Position numbers and translations under genes: made by a program. A stretch of 47,556 bases of DNA from Gammaproteobacteria bacterium (GTDB lineage: Bacteria > Pseudomonadota > Gammaproteobacteria > SKWO01): assembly GCA_007128895.1 (NCBI GenBank), contig SKWO01000009.1, positions 1-47,556 of the forward strand. The letters are read 5' to 3'. The notes below the pieces were generated by a model. It had not been told where the DNA came from, searched no databases, and worked only from the letters and a program-made list of their open reading frames with translations. Shown here piece after piece: positions 24,472 to 33,971 of the stretch. Each line of letters begins with the position of its first letter. Position 1 is the first letter of the stretch.

Positions 24472-27036
24472 ATGTCATTCATCGAAACCTATGCAGCCCA
24501 CGTCGCCGAACGCGCAGGGCAGGGGTTGCCGCCGCTGCCGCTGGATGCCCAGCAGACGGCTGAGCTGGTTGAGCTGCTCAAGCAGCCGCCGAAGGGGCAC
24601 GAGGCCGAGTTGGTCGAGTTGCTGAGCGAGCGCGTGCCGCCCGGCGTCGATGACGCCGCCTACGTCAAGGCCGGTTTTCTGGCCGCACTGGCCAAGGGCG
24701 AGGCGAAAAGCCCGCTGATCGACCGCAAACAGGCGGTCCGGCTGCTCGGCACCATGCTCGGCGGCTACAACGTACTGCCACTGGTCGAGCTGCTCGATGA
24801 TGACCACATGGCGCCGGTGGCGGCTCACGCCCTGGCGCGCATGACACTGGTCTTCGACGCCGCCAACGACGTCATTCACAAGGCCAAGAGCAATAATTTT
24901 GCCAAGGAGGTCGCCGAGGCGTGGGCCAACGGCGACTGGTTCACCGGCCGTCAGGCGCTGCCGGAGGCGATCACCGTGACCGTCTTCAAGGTCGACGGCG
25001 AGATCAATACCGACGACCTTTCGCCGGCCTCCGAGGCATGGAGTCGCCCCGACATCCCGCTGCACGCCCAGGCGATGCTCGGCAGCCGCATCGACCGCGC
25101 GCTGGAGACGATCGCCGAGCTCAAGGCCAAGGGCCATCCGCTCGCCTTCGTCGGTGACGTCGTCGGCACCGGCTCGTCGCGCAAGTCGGCGATCAACTCG
25201 GTGCAGTGGCACATCGGTCAGGCAATCCCCCATGTGCCGAACAAGCGCACCGGCGGCGTCATCCTCGGCGGCAAGATCGCGCCGATCTTCTTCAACACCG
25301 CCGAGGACTCCGGCGCGCTGCCGATCGAGTGCGACGTCAGCGGCCTGAACAGCGGCGACGTGATCACCATCCACCCTTATGAAGGGCGCATCGTCAACGA
25401 GGCCGGGGCGGAGGTTGCCCGTTTCGAGCTGCGCCCGACCACGCTGGCCGACGAGGTGCGCGCCGGTGGCCGTATCCCGCTGATCATCGGCCGCTCGCTG
25501 ACCGACCGTACCCGCGAGGCGCTCGACTTGCCGCCCTCCGACCTCTTTACCCGGCCGGTTGCCCCGGCCGACAGCGGCAAGGGCTTTACCCTGGCGCAGA
25601 AGATGGTCGGTCGCGCCTGCGGCGTCGACGGTGTGCGTCCCGGCACCTACTGCGAGCCGCGCATGGCCACGGTCGGCTCGCAGGACACCACCGGGGCGAT
25701 GACCCGCGATGAACTCAAGGAGCTGGCCTGCCTTGGCTTCTCCGCCGATCTGGTGATGCAGAGCTTCTGCCACACCGCGGCCTATCCGAAGCCTGTCGAC
25801 GTCAAGCTGCAGCACGAGCTGCCGCCCTTTATCACTCAGCGCGGTGGGGTAGCGCTGCGCCCCGGTGATGGCATCATCCACTCTTGGCTCAATCGCATGT
25901 TGCTGCCCGACACCGTCGGTACCGGCGGGGATTCGCACACCCGCTTCCCGATCGGCATCAGCTTCCCGGCCGGCTCCGGGCTGGTCGCCTTTGCCGCCGC
26001 TCTCGGGGTGATGCCGCTGGACATGCCGGAGTCGGTGCTGGTCCGCTTCAAGGGGCAGATGCAGCCCGGCATCACCCTGCGTGACCTGGTCAACGCGATC
26101 CCCTACGTGGCGATCCAGCGCGGCCTGCTGACGGTGGAGAAGAAGGGCAAGAAGAACGTCTTCTCCGGCCGCGTGCTGGAGATCGAGGGGCTGCCCGACC
26201 TCAAGGTCGAGCAGGCCTTTGAATTGGCCGACGCCTCCGCCGAGCGCTCCGCCAACGGCTGCACGGTGCGCCTCAACCGCGAGTCGATCGCCGAGTACCT
26301 GACCTCCAACATCACCCTGCTCAAGTGGATGATCGCCAACGGCTACGAGGATGGCCGCACCCTGCAACGACGCATCGACGCGATGCAGGCGTGGCTGGAC
26401 GACCCGCAGCTGCTGGAGCCGGACCGCGATGCCGAGTACGCCGAGGTGATCGAGATCGACCTCGACCAGATCACCGAGCCGCTGCTCGCCTGCCCGAACG
26501 ATCCCGACGACATCAAGCCGCTGTCGGCGGTCGCCGGCGGCAGCGTAGACGAGGTCTTCATCGGCTCGTGCATGACCAACATCGGCCACTACCGCGCCGC
26601 CGGCAAGCTGCTCGAGGATGTCAACGACGTGCCGGCCCGGCTCTGGGTCTGCCCACCAACGCGCATGGATCAGCGCCAGCTCACCGAGGAGGGCTACTAC
26701 GCCATCTTCGGCCGCGCCGGGGCGCGTACCGAGATGCCGGGCTGCTCGCTCTGCATGGGCAACCAGGCGCGGGTCAAGGAGAACAGCACCGTCGTCTCGA
26801 CTTCGACGCGCAACTTCCCCAACCGGCTCGGCAAGGGGGCCAATGTCTATCTGGCCTCGGCCGAGCTGGCCGCGGTCAGCGCCCGTCTCGGCCACCTGCC
26901 GACGGTCGCCGAGTACCTGGAGCACGCCGCGCGCATCGCCCCGCTGGCCGACAACATCTACCGCTACCTCAACTTCCACGAGATCGCGGCCTACCGGGAC
27001 GAGGCCGACAAGGTGATTCCCATCGCGGTGGCATGA
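24472..27036 (+). CDS. acnB: Bifunctional aconitate hydratase 2 / 2-methylisocitrate dehydratase
   Basis: AcnB (854 aa) interconverts citrate and isocitrate in the TCA cycle. The N-terminal HEAT-like domain, swivel domain ([14 protein letters not shown]) and catalytic domains are all present. The [4Fe-4S] ligands are Cys700 (GSCMTNIGH), Cys758 and Cys761 (GCSLCMGNQ), matching E. coli AcnB Cys710/769/772 in spacing. Start: ATG behind AAGGAGACGGC. Its stop overlaps the next gene by 4 bases. AcnB also binds RNA as an iron-stress regulator in E. coli; that is not assessable here. Confidence 0.97.
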   Translation: MSFIETYAAHVAERAGQGLPPLPLDAQQTAELVELLKQPPKGHEAELVELLSERVPPGVDDAAYVKAGFLAALAKGEAKSPLIDRKQAVRLLGTMLGGYNVLPLVELLDDDHMAPVAAHALARMTLVFDAANDVIHKAKSNNFAKEVAEAWANGDWFTGRQALPEAITVTVFKVDGEINTDDLSPASEAWSRPDIPLHAQAMLGSRIDRALETIAELKAKGHPLAFVGDVVGTGSSRKSAINSVQWHIGQAIPHVPNKRTGGVILGGKIAPIFFNTAEDSGALPIECDVSGLNSGDVITIHPYEGRIVNEAGAEVARFELRPTTLADEVRAGGRIPLIIGRSLTDRTREALDLPPSDLFTRPVAPADSGKGFTLAQKMVGRACGVDGVRPGTYCEPRMATVGSQDTTGAMTRDELKELACLGFSADLVMQSFCHTAAYPKPVDVKLQHELPPFITQRGGVALRPGDGIIHSWLNRMLLPDTVGTGGDSHTRFPIGISFPAGSGLVAFAAALGVMPLDMPESVLVRFKGQMQPGITLRDLVNAIPYVAIQRGLLTVEKKGKKNVFSGRVLEIEGLPDLKVEQAFELADASAERSANGCTVRLNRESIAEYLTSNITLLKWMIANGYEDGRTLQRRIDAMQAWLDDPQLLEPDRDAEYAEVIEIDLDQITEPLLACPNDPDDIKPLSAVAGGSVDEVFIGSCMTNIGHYRAAGKLLEDVNDVPARLWVCPPTRMDQRQLTEEGYYAIFGRAGARTEMPGCSLCMGNQARVKENSTVVSTSTRNFPNRLGKGANVYLASAELAAVSARLGHLPTVAEYLEHAARIAPLADNIYRYLNFHEIAAYRDEADKVIPIAVA

Positions 27037-27866
27037 TTCTCTACGGCTACTTCCCGTTCGACCGTCTCGACGTCCTGCGCAACTGCGTGCTGCCGTTCGA
27101 GGCGGTCTGTACGCGGGACGACCCGTTCGAGCTCAACCGGCCGGCCGCCCCGCCGCCAGAGGCGCAGGGGCCGATCACCCGGCGTGAGTTCGATGCCGAG
27201 GTACGGCGCCAGTACGAGGCGTTGCCCGACCACCTGCAGGCGATGCTGCCGTTCAATGCGTTCCGCGACCACGCCCATCAGGATGTGACGAAGAAGGCCG
27301 CCTTCATCCAGGCGATCCGCCAGCGGCGCAGCCCGCGGCCGAAGCTGCCGACGGCGGAGGCGTACCGTGCCCTGGCTGTCTGCAACCTCTACGCCTCGGC
27401 GACCAACCCGGTGCTCTGGGAGCGCCATGCCGATCATCACCGCGGCTTCGTGGTCGGTTTCGACAGTCGCCACGAGAGCTTTTCCGCAGCGAATTACCGA
27501 GAGCGGCCGCAGGCCCTCGGGCAGGTGCGCTACAGCAACGAGCGCCCGACCGCCGACGGGCCGGGGCAGCCCTTCCCAGCGCTCTTTCACCAGCCGGTGC
27601 AGTGGGCGCATGAGCAGGCGTGGCGGCTGATCCGCCCGATCGCCGCCGGCAAGCCCGATCCGCAGGGCGGGGCGGGGCGATATCTGTACAAGTTTCCTGC
27701 CACCTCGGTCAAGGCGGTGGTGGTCGGCGCCAGTGCCGATCCGCAGCGGGTTGAGGAGCTGGGCCACTTTCTGGCCAACGATATGCGCCTGAAGCGGCAT
27801 CGCCTGGCCCGCTGCATGCCGGATGCCAGCCACTATACCCTGCACATCGTTGCCGAGGAGGGATGA
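27033..27866 (+). CDS. DUF2971-family protein
   Basis: 277-aa soluble protein of the DUF2971 type. The characteristic central motif is present: [20 protein letters not shown] followed by RGFVVGFD, in a family where the motif is a 'Ser-x-x-Pro-x-x-Trp-x-x-Tyr-Ala-x-x-His-x-Gly' block. The N-terminus ([17 protein letters not shown]) also fits. The biochemical role of the family is unknown, and members are often found near defence or mobile genes, but here it is locked between acnB and an MscS channel by 4-base overlaps at both ends (ATGA). Confidence 0.82.
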   Translation: MILYGYFPFDRLDVLRNCVLPFEAVCTRDDPFELNRPAAPPPEAQGPITRREFDAEVRRQYEALPDHLQAMLPFNAFRDHAHQDVTKKAAFIQAIRQRRSPRPKLPTAEAYRALAVCNLYASATNPVLWERHADHHRGFVVGFDSRHESFSAANYRERPQALGQVRYSNERPTADGPGQPFPALFHQPVQWAHEQAWRLIRPIAAGKPDPQGGAGRYLYKFPATSVKAVVVGASADPQRVEELGHFLANDMRLKRHRLARCMPDASHYTLHIVAEEG

Positions 27867-29137
27867 TGGAGTCGTTGCCACTGCTGGAACAGCTGCAGCT
27901 CTACCTGGCCGACTGGCCGATCCTGCACACCGTGATCATGTTGTTGCTGCTGATCGTCCTCTCCTGGGTCGTTCTGCCCCTGGCCCGGCGCTGGGCCGTG
28001 GTCGGTGTGCGCAGTATGGTTCGCCGCAGCGGGTCGCGCTGGGGTGGTCACCTGATCGAGCACAACGTCTTCGATCGCCTCTCCTGGGCGGTACCGCTGA
28101 TCGTCTTCCAGCAGGGGCTGCGCTTCGTACCGGGGCTGAGCGAGGAGTTCACCGCCTTCCTGGTACGTCTGGCGCTGGCATTGCTGGTGGTGGTTGGCGT
28201 GCGCGCCTTCTCGGCGCTGCTGGCGGCGGTCAATGCGATCTACAACAGCTACCCGGTGGCGCGCAACCGACCGATCAGCAGCTACCTCCAGGTCGTCACC
28301 ATCGTCGCCCACCTCTTCGGCCTGATCCTGATCATCGCCACCCTGATCGGCCAGTCGCCGTGGTTCTTCCTGAGCGGCCTCGGCGCCATGATGGCGGTGA
28401 TCCTGCTGGTCTTTCGCGACACCCTGCTCTCGCTGGTCGCCGGTATCCAGCTGGTCAACAACAACCTGATCCGTATCGGCGACTGGATCGAGATGCCGCA
28501 GTTCGGCGCCGACGGTGACGTGATCGACATCTCGCTGCACGCCATCCGGGTGCAGAACTGGGATCGCACCATCACCACCATCCCCACCCACAAGTTCCTC
28601 GACCACTCGTTCAAGAACTGGCGCGGCATGCAGGACTCGGGGGGGCGGCGCATCAAGCGGGCGCTGAACATTGATCTGACCACGGTGCGCTTCCTCACCG
28701 AGGCGGAGATCGCCCGTTTCGAGAAGTTCGTCCTGCTGCACGACTATATCCGTGAGAAGCGCGGCGAGCTGGCCGAGTACAACCGCAACCACGGCTTCGA
28801 TCAGAGCTACGTCGCTAACGCCCGTCGTCTGACCAACATCGGCACCCTGCGTGCCTACATTATCAACTACCTGCGCCAGCGCAGTGACATTCGCCAGGAC
28901 ATGACCTTCCTGGTGCGCCAGCTCGAACCGACCCCGCAGGGGCTGCCGCTGGAGCTCTACGTCTTCTGCGCCGATATCCGGTGGCCGGTCTATGAGGGGA
29001 TCCAGTCCGACATCTTCGATCACATCCTCTCGATCGTGCCGGAGTTCGGTCTGCGCGTCTTCCAGCAGCCGAGCGGCAACGACTTTCAGGCGGCGCTGCG
29101 TGCCGGCGGCAGTGAACCAACAGGAGAACAACCGTAA
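27863..29137 (+). CDS. MscS-family mechanosensitive ion channel
   Basis: A 424-aa small-conductance mechanosensitive channel of the larger YbdG-like subgroup. There are about five transmembrane helices before the pore-lining helix and MscS beta domain (LLVFRDTLLSLVAGIQLVNN, then IRIGDWIEMPQFGADGDVIDISLHAIRVQNWDRTITTIPTHKF, shown here in parts). The C-terminal domain is longer than in MscS. Two adjacent ATGs (27863, 27866) follow GAGGAGGG; the second has better spacing. It overlaps the DUF2971 gene and its stop codon overlaps the next start by one base (TAATG). Confidence 0.92.
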   Translation: MMESLPLLEQLQLYLADWPILHTVIMLLLLIVLSWVVLPLARRWAVVGVRSMVRRSGSRWGGHLIEHNVFDRLSWAVPLIVFQQGLRFVPGLSEEFTAFLVRLALALLVVVGVRAFSALLAAVNAIYNSYPVARNRPISSYLQVVTIVAHLFGLILIIATLIGQSPWFFLSGLGAMMAVILLVFRDTLLSLVAGIQLVNNNLIRIGDWIEMPQFGADGDVIDISLHAIRVQNWDRTITTIPTHKFLDHSFKNWRGMQDSGGRRIKRALNIDLTTVRFLTEAEIARFEKFVLLHDYIREKRGELAEYNRNHGFDQSYVANARRLTNIGTLRAYIINYLRQRSDIRQDMTFLVRQLEPTPQGLPLELYVFCADIRWPVYEGIQSDIFDHILSIVPEFGLRVFQQPSGNDFQAALRAGGSEPTGEQP

Positions 29138-29391
29138 TGCAACGCATCCTTGCGCTACTCGACCGCATGCCGCTGCTCCACGTGGTGATTCTTGGCCTGC
29201 TGATCGGCTTCTCGCCCTTCGTGCCCGAGCCCCACCTGATCGAGAAGCTGCGCATGCTGGCCCACGGCACCCTGACCCGACCGCTGGACATCTTCGACCT
29301 CTTGTTCCACGCCTCGGCCCTGCTGATCCTGATTCTGAAGCTGTGGCGGGTCGCCTGGCTACGCAATCAGGGGCAGGGGAGTGGCGCATGA
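29137..29391 (+). CDS. Small two-helix membrane protein
   Basis: 84 aa, no family recognised. Two hydrophobic helices (about 12-32, LLHVVILGLLIGFSPFVPEP, and 50-75, DIFDLLFHASALLILILKLW) are joined by a short polar loop. It overlaps the MscS gene by one base and the GluR0-like channel by four, so the three are translated together. It may be an accessory subunit of one of the two channels (inference from coupling only). Confidence 0.65.
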   Translation: MQRILALLDRMPLLHVVILGLLIGFSPFVPEPHLIEKLRMLAHGTLTRPLDIFDLLFHASALLILILKLWRVAWLRNQGQGSGA

Positions 29392-30470
29392 AGTGGCTAC
29401 TGCTCGCTCTGTTGCTGTTGCCGACACAGCTCCTGGCACAGACCGAGGCGACGGTTGACGGGCTACAGCCGGTGGAAGGGCCGCTCAAGGTCGGCGTGCG
29501 TGTCGCCCCGCCCTTTGTCATGCCGGACGGCGCCGGTGGCTACGACGGTCTGGCGGTGCGCCTGTGGCAGGCGATCGCCGCCGAGCTGGGGGTCGACTAC
29601 ACCCTGCACGAGCGCGACATCAGCGAGCTGCTCGAGCAGACCGGTCGCGGCGAACTCGATGTCGCCGTGGGCGCGCTGACCATCACTGCCGAGCGCGAGC
29701 GCTACCTCGATTTCAGCCACGCCTGGTACCGCACGGGCCTTGGGGTCGCCTCCAGCGTGCGCAGTGAGAGCGGCTGGTGGGCCGTCACCCGCCTTTTCCT
29801 GTCGCGCGACTTTCTCATGGTGGTCGCCGTGCTGGCGCTGGTGTTGACCTTCTGGGGCGCGCTGCTATGGCTGGTCGAGCGCAAGCGCAACCGGGAGCAG
29901 TTCAGCGACCGGCCACTCTCCGGCATCGGCGCCGGCTTCTGGTGGGCGGCGGTGACCATGACCACGGTCGGCTACGGCGACAAGGCACCGGTCACCGTGG
30001 CCGGGCGCATCGTCGGTCTGGTCTGGATGTTCGCGGCCTTGATCACCGTCTCTGCCTTTACCGCCACCATCGCCTCCTCGCTGACCGTGGGGCAGCTGGA
30101 GACCCGCGTCGCGGCCGCCTCCGACCTGCACCGGGTCCCGGTCGCCGCACTGCCCGGCACGACCGCAGCCGAGTGGCTGGATGGCGAGGGGATCGCCTTC
30201 CGCCACTACTCCTCGCTACCCGAGGCACTGCGCGCTCTCGATCGCGGCGAGGTTGAGGCGGTCGTCTCCGACGAGGCGCTGCTGCGTTACCAGATCCGCG
30301 AGCACGGCCTGCGCCGTCTGCAGGTGCTGCCCTTCACCCTCGATGTGCAGGACTACGGCTTCGCCGTGATCGAGGCCGGCGCCCTGCGCGAGCCGATCAA
30401 CCGCGCCCTGCTCGAGATCACCTCCGGTGACCGCTGGCCGACCTGGAAGCGAGAACTGCTCGGGGAGTAG
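29388..30470 (+). CDS. GluR0-type ligand-gated potassium channel (prokaryotic ionotropic glutamate receptor)
   Basis: 360 aa with the GluR0 architecture. A signal peptide (1-17) is followed by ligand-binding lobe S1 (about 30-125, with the family region GALTITAERERYLDF carrying the arginine that would bind an amino-acid carboxylate), TM1 (about 141-163), a pore loop with the K+ selectivity filter TTVGYGD (192-198), TM2 (about 205-232), and lobe S2 (about 245-345, including AVVSDEALLRY). An intact TVGYGD says potassium. The ligand is probably an amino acid. Start: ATG 29388 overlaps the preceding stop. The gene ends 3 bases from the convergent hydrolase. Confidence 0.92.
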   Translation: MKWLLLALLLLPTQLLAQTEATVDGLQPVEGPLKVGVRVAPPFVMPDGAGGYDGLAVRLWQAIAAELGVDYTLHERDISELLEQTGRGELDVAVGALTITAERERYLDFSHAWYRTGLGVASSVRSESGWWAVTRLFLSRDFLMVVAVLALVLTFWGALLWLVERKRNREQFSDRPLSGIGAGFWWAAVTMTTVGYGDKAPVTVAGRIVGLVWMFAALITVSAFTATIASSLTVGQLETRVAAASDLHRVPVAALPGTTAAEWLDGEGIAFRHYSSLPEALRALDRGEVEAVVSDEALLRYQIREHGLRRLQVLPFTLDVQDYGFAVIEAGALREPINRALLEITSGDRWPTWKRELLGE

Positions 30471-30473
30471 TCG

Positions 30474-31163
30474 TTAGGCAAAGCGGCCGTGGTGCAGGAA
30501 GTGAGCGGTCTGTGTGGCGACTTCGTGGCTGGCGAGCATTGGCAGGTGGGCGGCGTGGACGACGAGGCGGTCGGTGGCACCGGCGATGGCTGTCTCGCAC
30601 AGCGCCACGGTGCCGTCGTGCGGTTTGGGCATGCCCGGCATGATCAGGCCAATACCAAGCCCATGATCGCCGGCAATCACCCCCAACGGCGGGGTGTGCC
30701 GCCATTCCGGTACGCTGTTCAACAGCACGGCACGGGCCTGGCCGACCAGTAGGCCGCTCAGCCGCGTGCGGCACAGGACGCGGTCGACGTGGCTGCCGCC
30801 GAACGGGGTGCCGAGGGTGACCACTCGGCCGATCCGTTCAAGCAGCGTGTTCCCGGCCTGCTGGTTCAGTAGCCGCTCGATGACCCGCCCTCCCATGCTG
30901 TGGCCGACCAGATGGACGGTCGGCTCGGGCAGCCGTTGGATGAAGCGGGCCAGCGCCGCAGCGCTGTGGTCGGGGTGGCTGCGCAGTGAGGAGTACGCAA
31001 AGCGGTAGGGGGGCAGCCCCTGCCGTCGAAGGCGCCGCCCGAGCAGCGCCATCTCAAAGCCAGTCATCCAGATGCCGTGGACCAGCACGACCGCCTCGCC
31101 CGAGGCAGCCGGCGCGTGTTCGCTCAGACTTCTTCTCCCATCGCGATGTAGCCGCACGGGCAC
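30474..31163 (-). CDS. Alpha/beta hydrolase (PGAP1/lipase-like)
   Basis: About 216-229 aa, cytoplasmic. The nucleophile elbow is GHSMGG; the oxyanion region is VLVHGIWMTG; a TPFGGSHV segment and a C-terminal VHAAHLPMLASHEV with the catalytic His are seen, as in PGAP1-like or EstB-type esterases. The start is uncertain: GTG at 31163 or 31157 would overlap the upstream gene by over 30 bases, while a CTG at 31127, with GGGAG seven bases before it, would overlap that gene's TGA by two bases. Last gene of the pyruvate:ferredoxin oxidoreductase run. Confidence 0.82.
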   Translation of the reverse strand: MPVRLHRDGRRSLSEHAPAASGEAVVLVHGIWMTGFEMALLGRRLRRQGLPPYRFAYSSLRSHPDHSAAALARFIQRLPEPTVHLVGHSMGGRVIERLLNQQAGNTLLERIGRVVTLGTPFGGSHVDRVLCRTRLSGLLVGQARAVLLNSVPEWRHTPPLGVIAGDHGLGIGLIMPGMPKPHDGTVALCETAIAGATDRLVVHAAHLPMLASHEVATQTAHFLHHGRFA

Positions 31164-32815
31164 TCATGGGCACACAGCCCGCAGCCTTTGCAGTAGTCGT
31201 AGTCGAAGCGGTAATGAGAGCCGTCGCGAGCCAGCTCGGTGGTCTTCAGCACGGCCGAGTCGGGGCAAAGGGTCCAGCAGTTGTCGCACGCCAGGCAGTT
31301 GCCGCAGGAGAAGCAGCGGGCCGCCTCGCGGTCGGCGCCGGTGGTCTCGATCGAGCCTTCGATCTCGTTGTCGAGGCCGCGCTCGCCGACTGCCAGCAGC
31401 GGCTCCTGAGCGCGGTCGGCATGCTCGTAGTAGTGCAGGTTGAGCTGACCGATCTCGATGACCTCTTCCAGCCGCTCCTTGGGTGGTGCCTCGCCGCGGA
31501 TGTGGCGGACCAGGGCGAGGGCCGCGCGGCGCCCGTCGCCGATCGCGGCGGTGACGGTGCCGTGGCCGCCGCGGGCATCGCCGCCGGCGTAGAGGCCGCT
31601 GTGGCCGGAGACCACGCCCCAGTGGTCGACTTCGAAGGCGCCCTGGCCGTGCAGCAGTGGCTCCATGCCGAACGGTTCGACTTCCTGGCCGATCGCCGGG
31701 ATGACCTGGTCGACGTGGAGCACGGTCTCGGTCCCCTCGAAGGCGACCCGCTCCATGCGGCCGTTGGCGCGCACCATCTTCTTCATGCGCACCATCTCGA
31801 CGCCGACCACCCGTTCACCGCGCAGCATCAGGCGGCGGATGCCGCGCTGGTCGTGGAAGGTGACCCCCTCTTCCTCGGCCTGACGGATCTCACGGACGAT
31901 CGCGCTCATGGCGTCGTCGCCGCGGACGTGGTCGCGTGGCAGGGTCTGGTGGGTGATGACGTGGACCTGGGCGACTCCGGCCCGCTTGAGGGCGCGGGCA
32001 AGGTCGACGGCGGTGTTGCCGCCGCCGACGATGGCGGCGCTGGTCATCGGCGGCACGTCACCGACGCTGACCCACTCCTTGAGCAGGTCGAGGCCGACGT
32101 GCAGATCGCGTGGGGTGACGCCGTCGACGCTCCATTCGCGGCTGCGCTGGTTGCCGGGTGCGAGGAAGACGCCGGCGTACTCCTGGCGCAGCTGATCAAG
32201 TGAGATGTCTCTGCCGAGCCGGTGCAGGGGGCGGAAGTCGATGCCGGAGAGTTCCAGCAGGCGACCGGTCTCGGCGGCGAGCAGGTCACGCGGCAGGCGG
32301 TAGGCGGGGATGGCGGTGCCAAGGGTGCCGCCGGCCTGTGGCAGCTCGTCGAAGAGCACCGACTTGATGCCGTGGCGCAGCAGGTGCCAGGCGCAGGAGA
32401 GGCCCGCCGGGCCGGCGCCGACGATGGCGACGACCGGGGCGTTGCCACTCGGGGCGTCGACCGGGTAGCGCCAGTTGTTGGCGATCGCCTCGTCGCCGAG
32501 GACCCGCTCGCAGGCGTGGATGGCGATCGCCTCGTCGTACTGGCTGCGGTTGCAGGCGCTCTCGCACGGGTGGTGGCAGACACGGCCGGTGATCGCCGGC
32601 AGCGGGTTGGCCTCGATCAGCTTCTCCCAGGCGGCGCGGCGGTTGCCTTCGGCGATCAGGGCGAGCCACGCCTGCGCGTCTTCACCGGCCGGGCAGGCGT
32701 GGTGGCACGGCGCTGCGCGGTGGCGGTGTTCGGGGCGTTGTACACGCCAGCTGCCGGTGTGGTAGTTGAGGGTGGTGCCGGGCAGGGCGTAGGCGCCACG
32801 GGTCATGGTGGTCAT
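31124..32815 (-). CDS. GltD-like FAD/NAD(P) oxidoreductase with ferredoxin-type clusters (POR partner)
   Basis: 563 aa. The N-terminal Fe-S domain has cysteine motifs CHHACPAG and CHHPCESACNR as in glutamate-synthase small subunits. Next come an FAD-binding Rossmann site (VVAIVGAGPAGLSC) and an NAD(P) site (AAIVGGGNTAVDLARA). The C-terminus carries ten further cysteines, six in CFSCGNCLACDNCWTLCP and four in CKGCGLCAHECPCG, enough for two [4Fe-4S] clusters like those of a POR delta subunit. No separate porD is present, so this protein probably supplies the delta function and links pyruvate:ferredoxin oxidoreductase to NAD(P)H. Start: ATG 32815 behind AAGGAG. The frame stays open upstream into porB, but that stretch is not coding. 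Confidence 0.88.
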   Translation of the reverse strand: MTTMTRGAYALPGTTLNYHTGSWRVQRPEHRHRAAPCHHACPAGEDAQAWLALIAEGNRRAAWEKLIEANPLPAITGRVCHHPCESACNRSQYDEAIAIHACERVLGDEAIANNWRYPVDAPSGNAPVVAIVGAGPAGLSCAWHLLRHGIKSVLFDELPQAGGTLGTAIPAYRLPRDLLAAETGRLLELSGIDFRPLHRLGRDISLDQLRQEYAGVFLAPGNQRSREWSVDGVTPRDLHVGLDLLKEWVSVGDVPPMTSAAIVGGGNTAVDLARALKRAGVAQVHVITHQTLPRDHVRGDDAMSAIVREIRQAEEEGVTFHDQRGIRRLMLRGERVVGVEMVRMKKMVRANGRMERVAFEGTETVLHVDQVIPAIGQEVEPFGMEPLLHGQGAFEVDHWGVVSGHSGLYAGGDARGGHGTVTAAIGDGRRAALALVRHIRGEAPPKERLEEVIEIGQLNLHYYEHADRAQEPLLAVGERGLDNEIEGSIETTGADREAARCFSCGNCLACDNCWTLCPDSAVLKTTELARDGSHYRFDYDYCKGCGLCAHECPCGYIAMGEEV

Positions 32816-32852
32816 CTGGGGCTCCTTCTCAGCCTGCTTGTCTGGTGCTGTG

Positions 32853-32959
32853 GCCTGCCGGGGGCGTTCCCTGGCGCGGGACGCCGTGAACCCGTCCCTG
32901 GGGGCTTGGATGCGGCGTCCATGCCGCATACACCCGTGCCAGGGAACGCCCCGGCAGGC
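32853..32959. repeat. Long imperfect inverted-repeat element in the POR operon
   Basis: GCCTGCCGGGGGCGTTCCCTGGC (23 bases, 32853-32875) pairs with 32938-32959 (22 bases), with one extra G. Inside is a second palindrome, ATGCGGC-GTCCAT-GCCGCAT (32910-32929). The whole resembles a dispersed gammaproteobacterial extragenic repeat containing a 'GTGAACCC...CCCTGGGGGCT' core; that recognition is from memory. No second copy was noticed in the window. It would fold into a strong cruciform or RNA hairpin between porB and the GltD-like gene. Confidence 0.7.
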
Positions 32960-32987
32960 GCGAACGTTGGCTGCCGCTTCATGTGCA

Positions 32988-33971
32988 TCACGCCCACCTT
33001 GCACCACCGCGTCGGACGGTGTCGGCCCCTTCGCTGTCGAGGGCGTCGGGGCGGTCGCCGCGCAGGCCGTAGCGTTCGATGTTGTGGTCGGCCAATGCCT
33101 GGATGTGGTCGAGCTCCTCGCGGGCGCGCGGGTCGTCGGCGAAGAGGTGGACGAAGCGCTTCTGCGCACGCAGGTAGTCGCGCACCGGGCGCACCTCGCG
33201 GATCGGCATGACGCCGGTCAGCGAGCCGCGCTCCAGTTCGACCAGCGGAAAGAGGCCGGTCTGTACGGCGAGGCGGGCGACCTCGATGCTGACGGCGCCG
33301 TCGTGACCCCAGCCGAGCGGGCAGGGGGAGTGGACCTGGAGGAAGGTCGCGCCTTCCACGGCCATCGCCCGGCGCACCTTCTTGCGCAGGTCGGAGGGGT
33401 AGGCGACCGAGGCGGTGGCGGCGTAGGCGACGTGGTGGGCGGCGATGATCGAGACGATGTCCTTCTTCAGGTGGCGCTTGCCCATGCGCGCCTTGCCGGC
33501 CGGGGAGGTGGTCGTGGTCGCGGCGTGCGGGGTTGAGCTGGAGCGCTGGATGCCGGTGTTCATGTACGCCTCGTTGTCGTAGCAGACGTAGAGGACGTTG
33601 TGGTCACGTTCGAGCATGCCAGAAAGGGCCTGAAAGCCGATGTCGAAGGTGCCGCCGTCGCCGGCGAAGGCAAGCACCTTGGTCGGACGCCCTTGGGCCT
33701 TCAGTGCCGCCTCCATGCCGGAGGCGATGGCGCCGGCGTTCTCGAACAGCGAGTGGAGCCACGGCACCCGCCACGACGACTGCGGCCAGGCGGTGGTGAA
33801 GACCTCCAGACAGCCAGTGGCGTTGGCCACCAGTACGTCGGGGCCGGCCGCCTCGGTGACCAGGCGGGCGCCGAGCGCCTCGCCGCAGCCGGTGCAGGCT
33901 CGGTGGCCGGATTCGAGACCGGAAAAGCGCGGCTGGTGGCGGCGCAGGTCGGCAATCGGCTGCTCGCTCAT
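32988..33971 (-). CDS. porB: Pyruvate:ferredoxin oxidoreductase, beta subunit
   Basis: 327 aa, the thiamine-diphosphate-binding subunit. The N-terminal cluster cysteines are in CTGCGEALG, with further cysteines in ATGCLEV and SPCPLGWGH. The ThDP motif is GDGGTFDIGFQ...CYDNEAYMNTG. The YMNTGIQRSS stretch is typical for pyruvate (PorB) rather than 2-oxoglutarate (KorB) enzymes. It shares one base with the porA stop (ATGA-type junction at 33971). With PorA/PorG it interconverts pyruvate and acetyl-CoA + CO2 with ferredoxin. Confidence 0.94.
   Translation of the reverse strand: MSEQPIADLRRHQPRFSGLESGHRACTGCGEALGARLVTEAAGPDVLVANATGCLEVFTTAWPQSSWRVPWLHSLFENAGAIASGMEAALKAQGRPTKVLAFAGDGGTFDIGFQALSGMLERDHNVLYVCYDNEAYMNTGIQRSSSTPHAATTTTSPAGKARMGKRHLKKDIVSIIAAHHVAYAATASVAYPSDLRKKVRRAMAVEGATFLQVHSPCPLGWGHDGAVSIEVARLAVQTGLFPLVELERGSLTGVMPIREVRPVRDYLRAQKRFVHLFADDPRAREELDHIQALADHNIERYGLRGDRPDALDSEGADTVRRGGARWA

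Noticed and set aside
24475-26979. Long open frame antisense to acnB (about 830 codons)
   Set aside because: A shadow of a conserved gene with biased composition and no domain.
26325-27032. Upstream in-frame extension of the DUF2971 gene across the acnB 3' end
   Set aside because: It is a Gly/Arg/Pro-rich shadow of acnB; the ATG at 27033 gives the family N-terminus and a typical 4-base overlap.
32816-33169. Upstream extension of the GltD-like gene into porB
   Set aside because: The extension is low-complexity, covers the inverted-repeat element and porB's end, and an ATG with AAGGAG exists at 32815.
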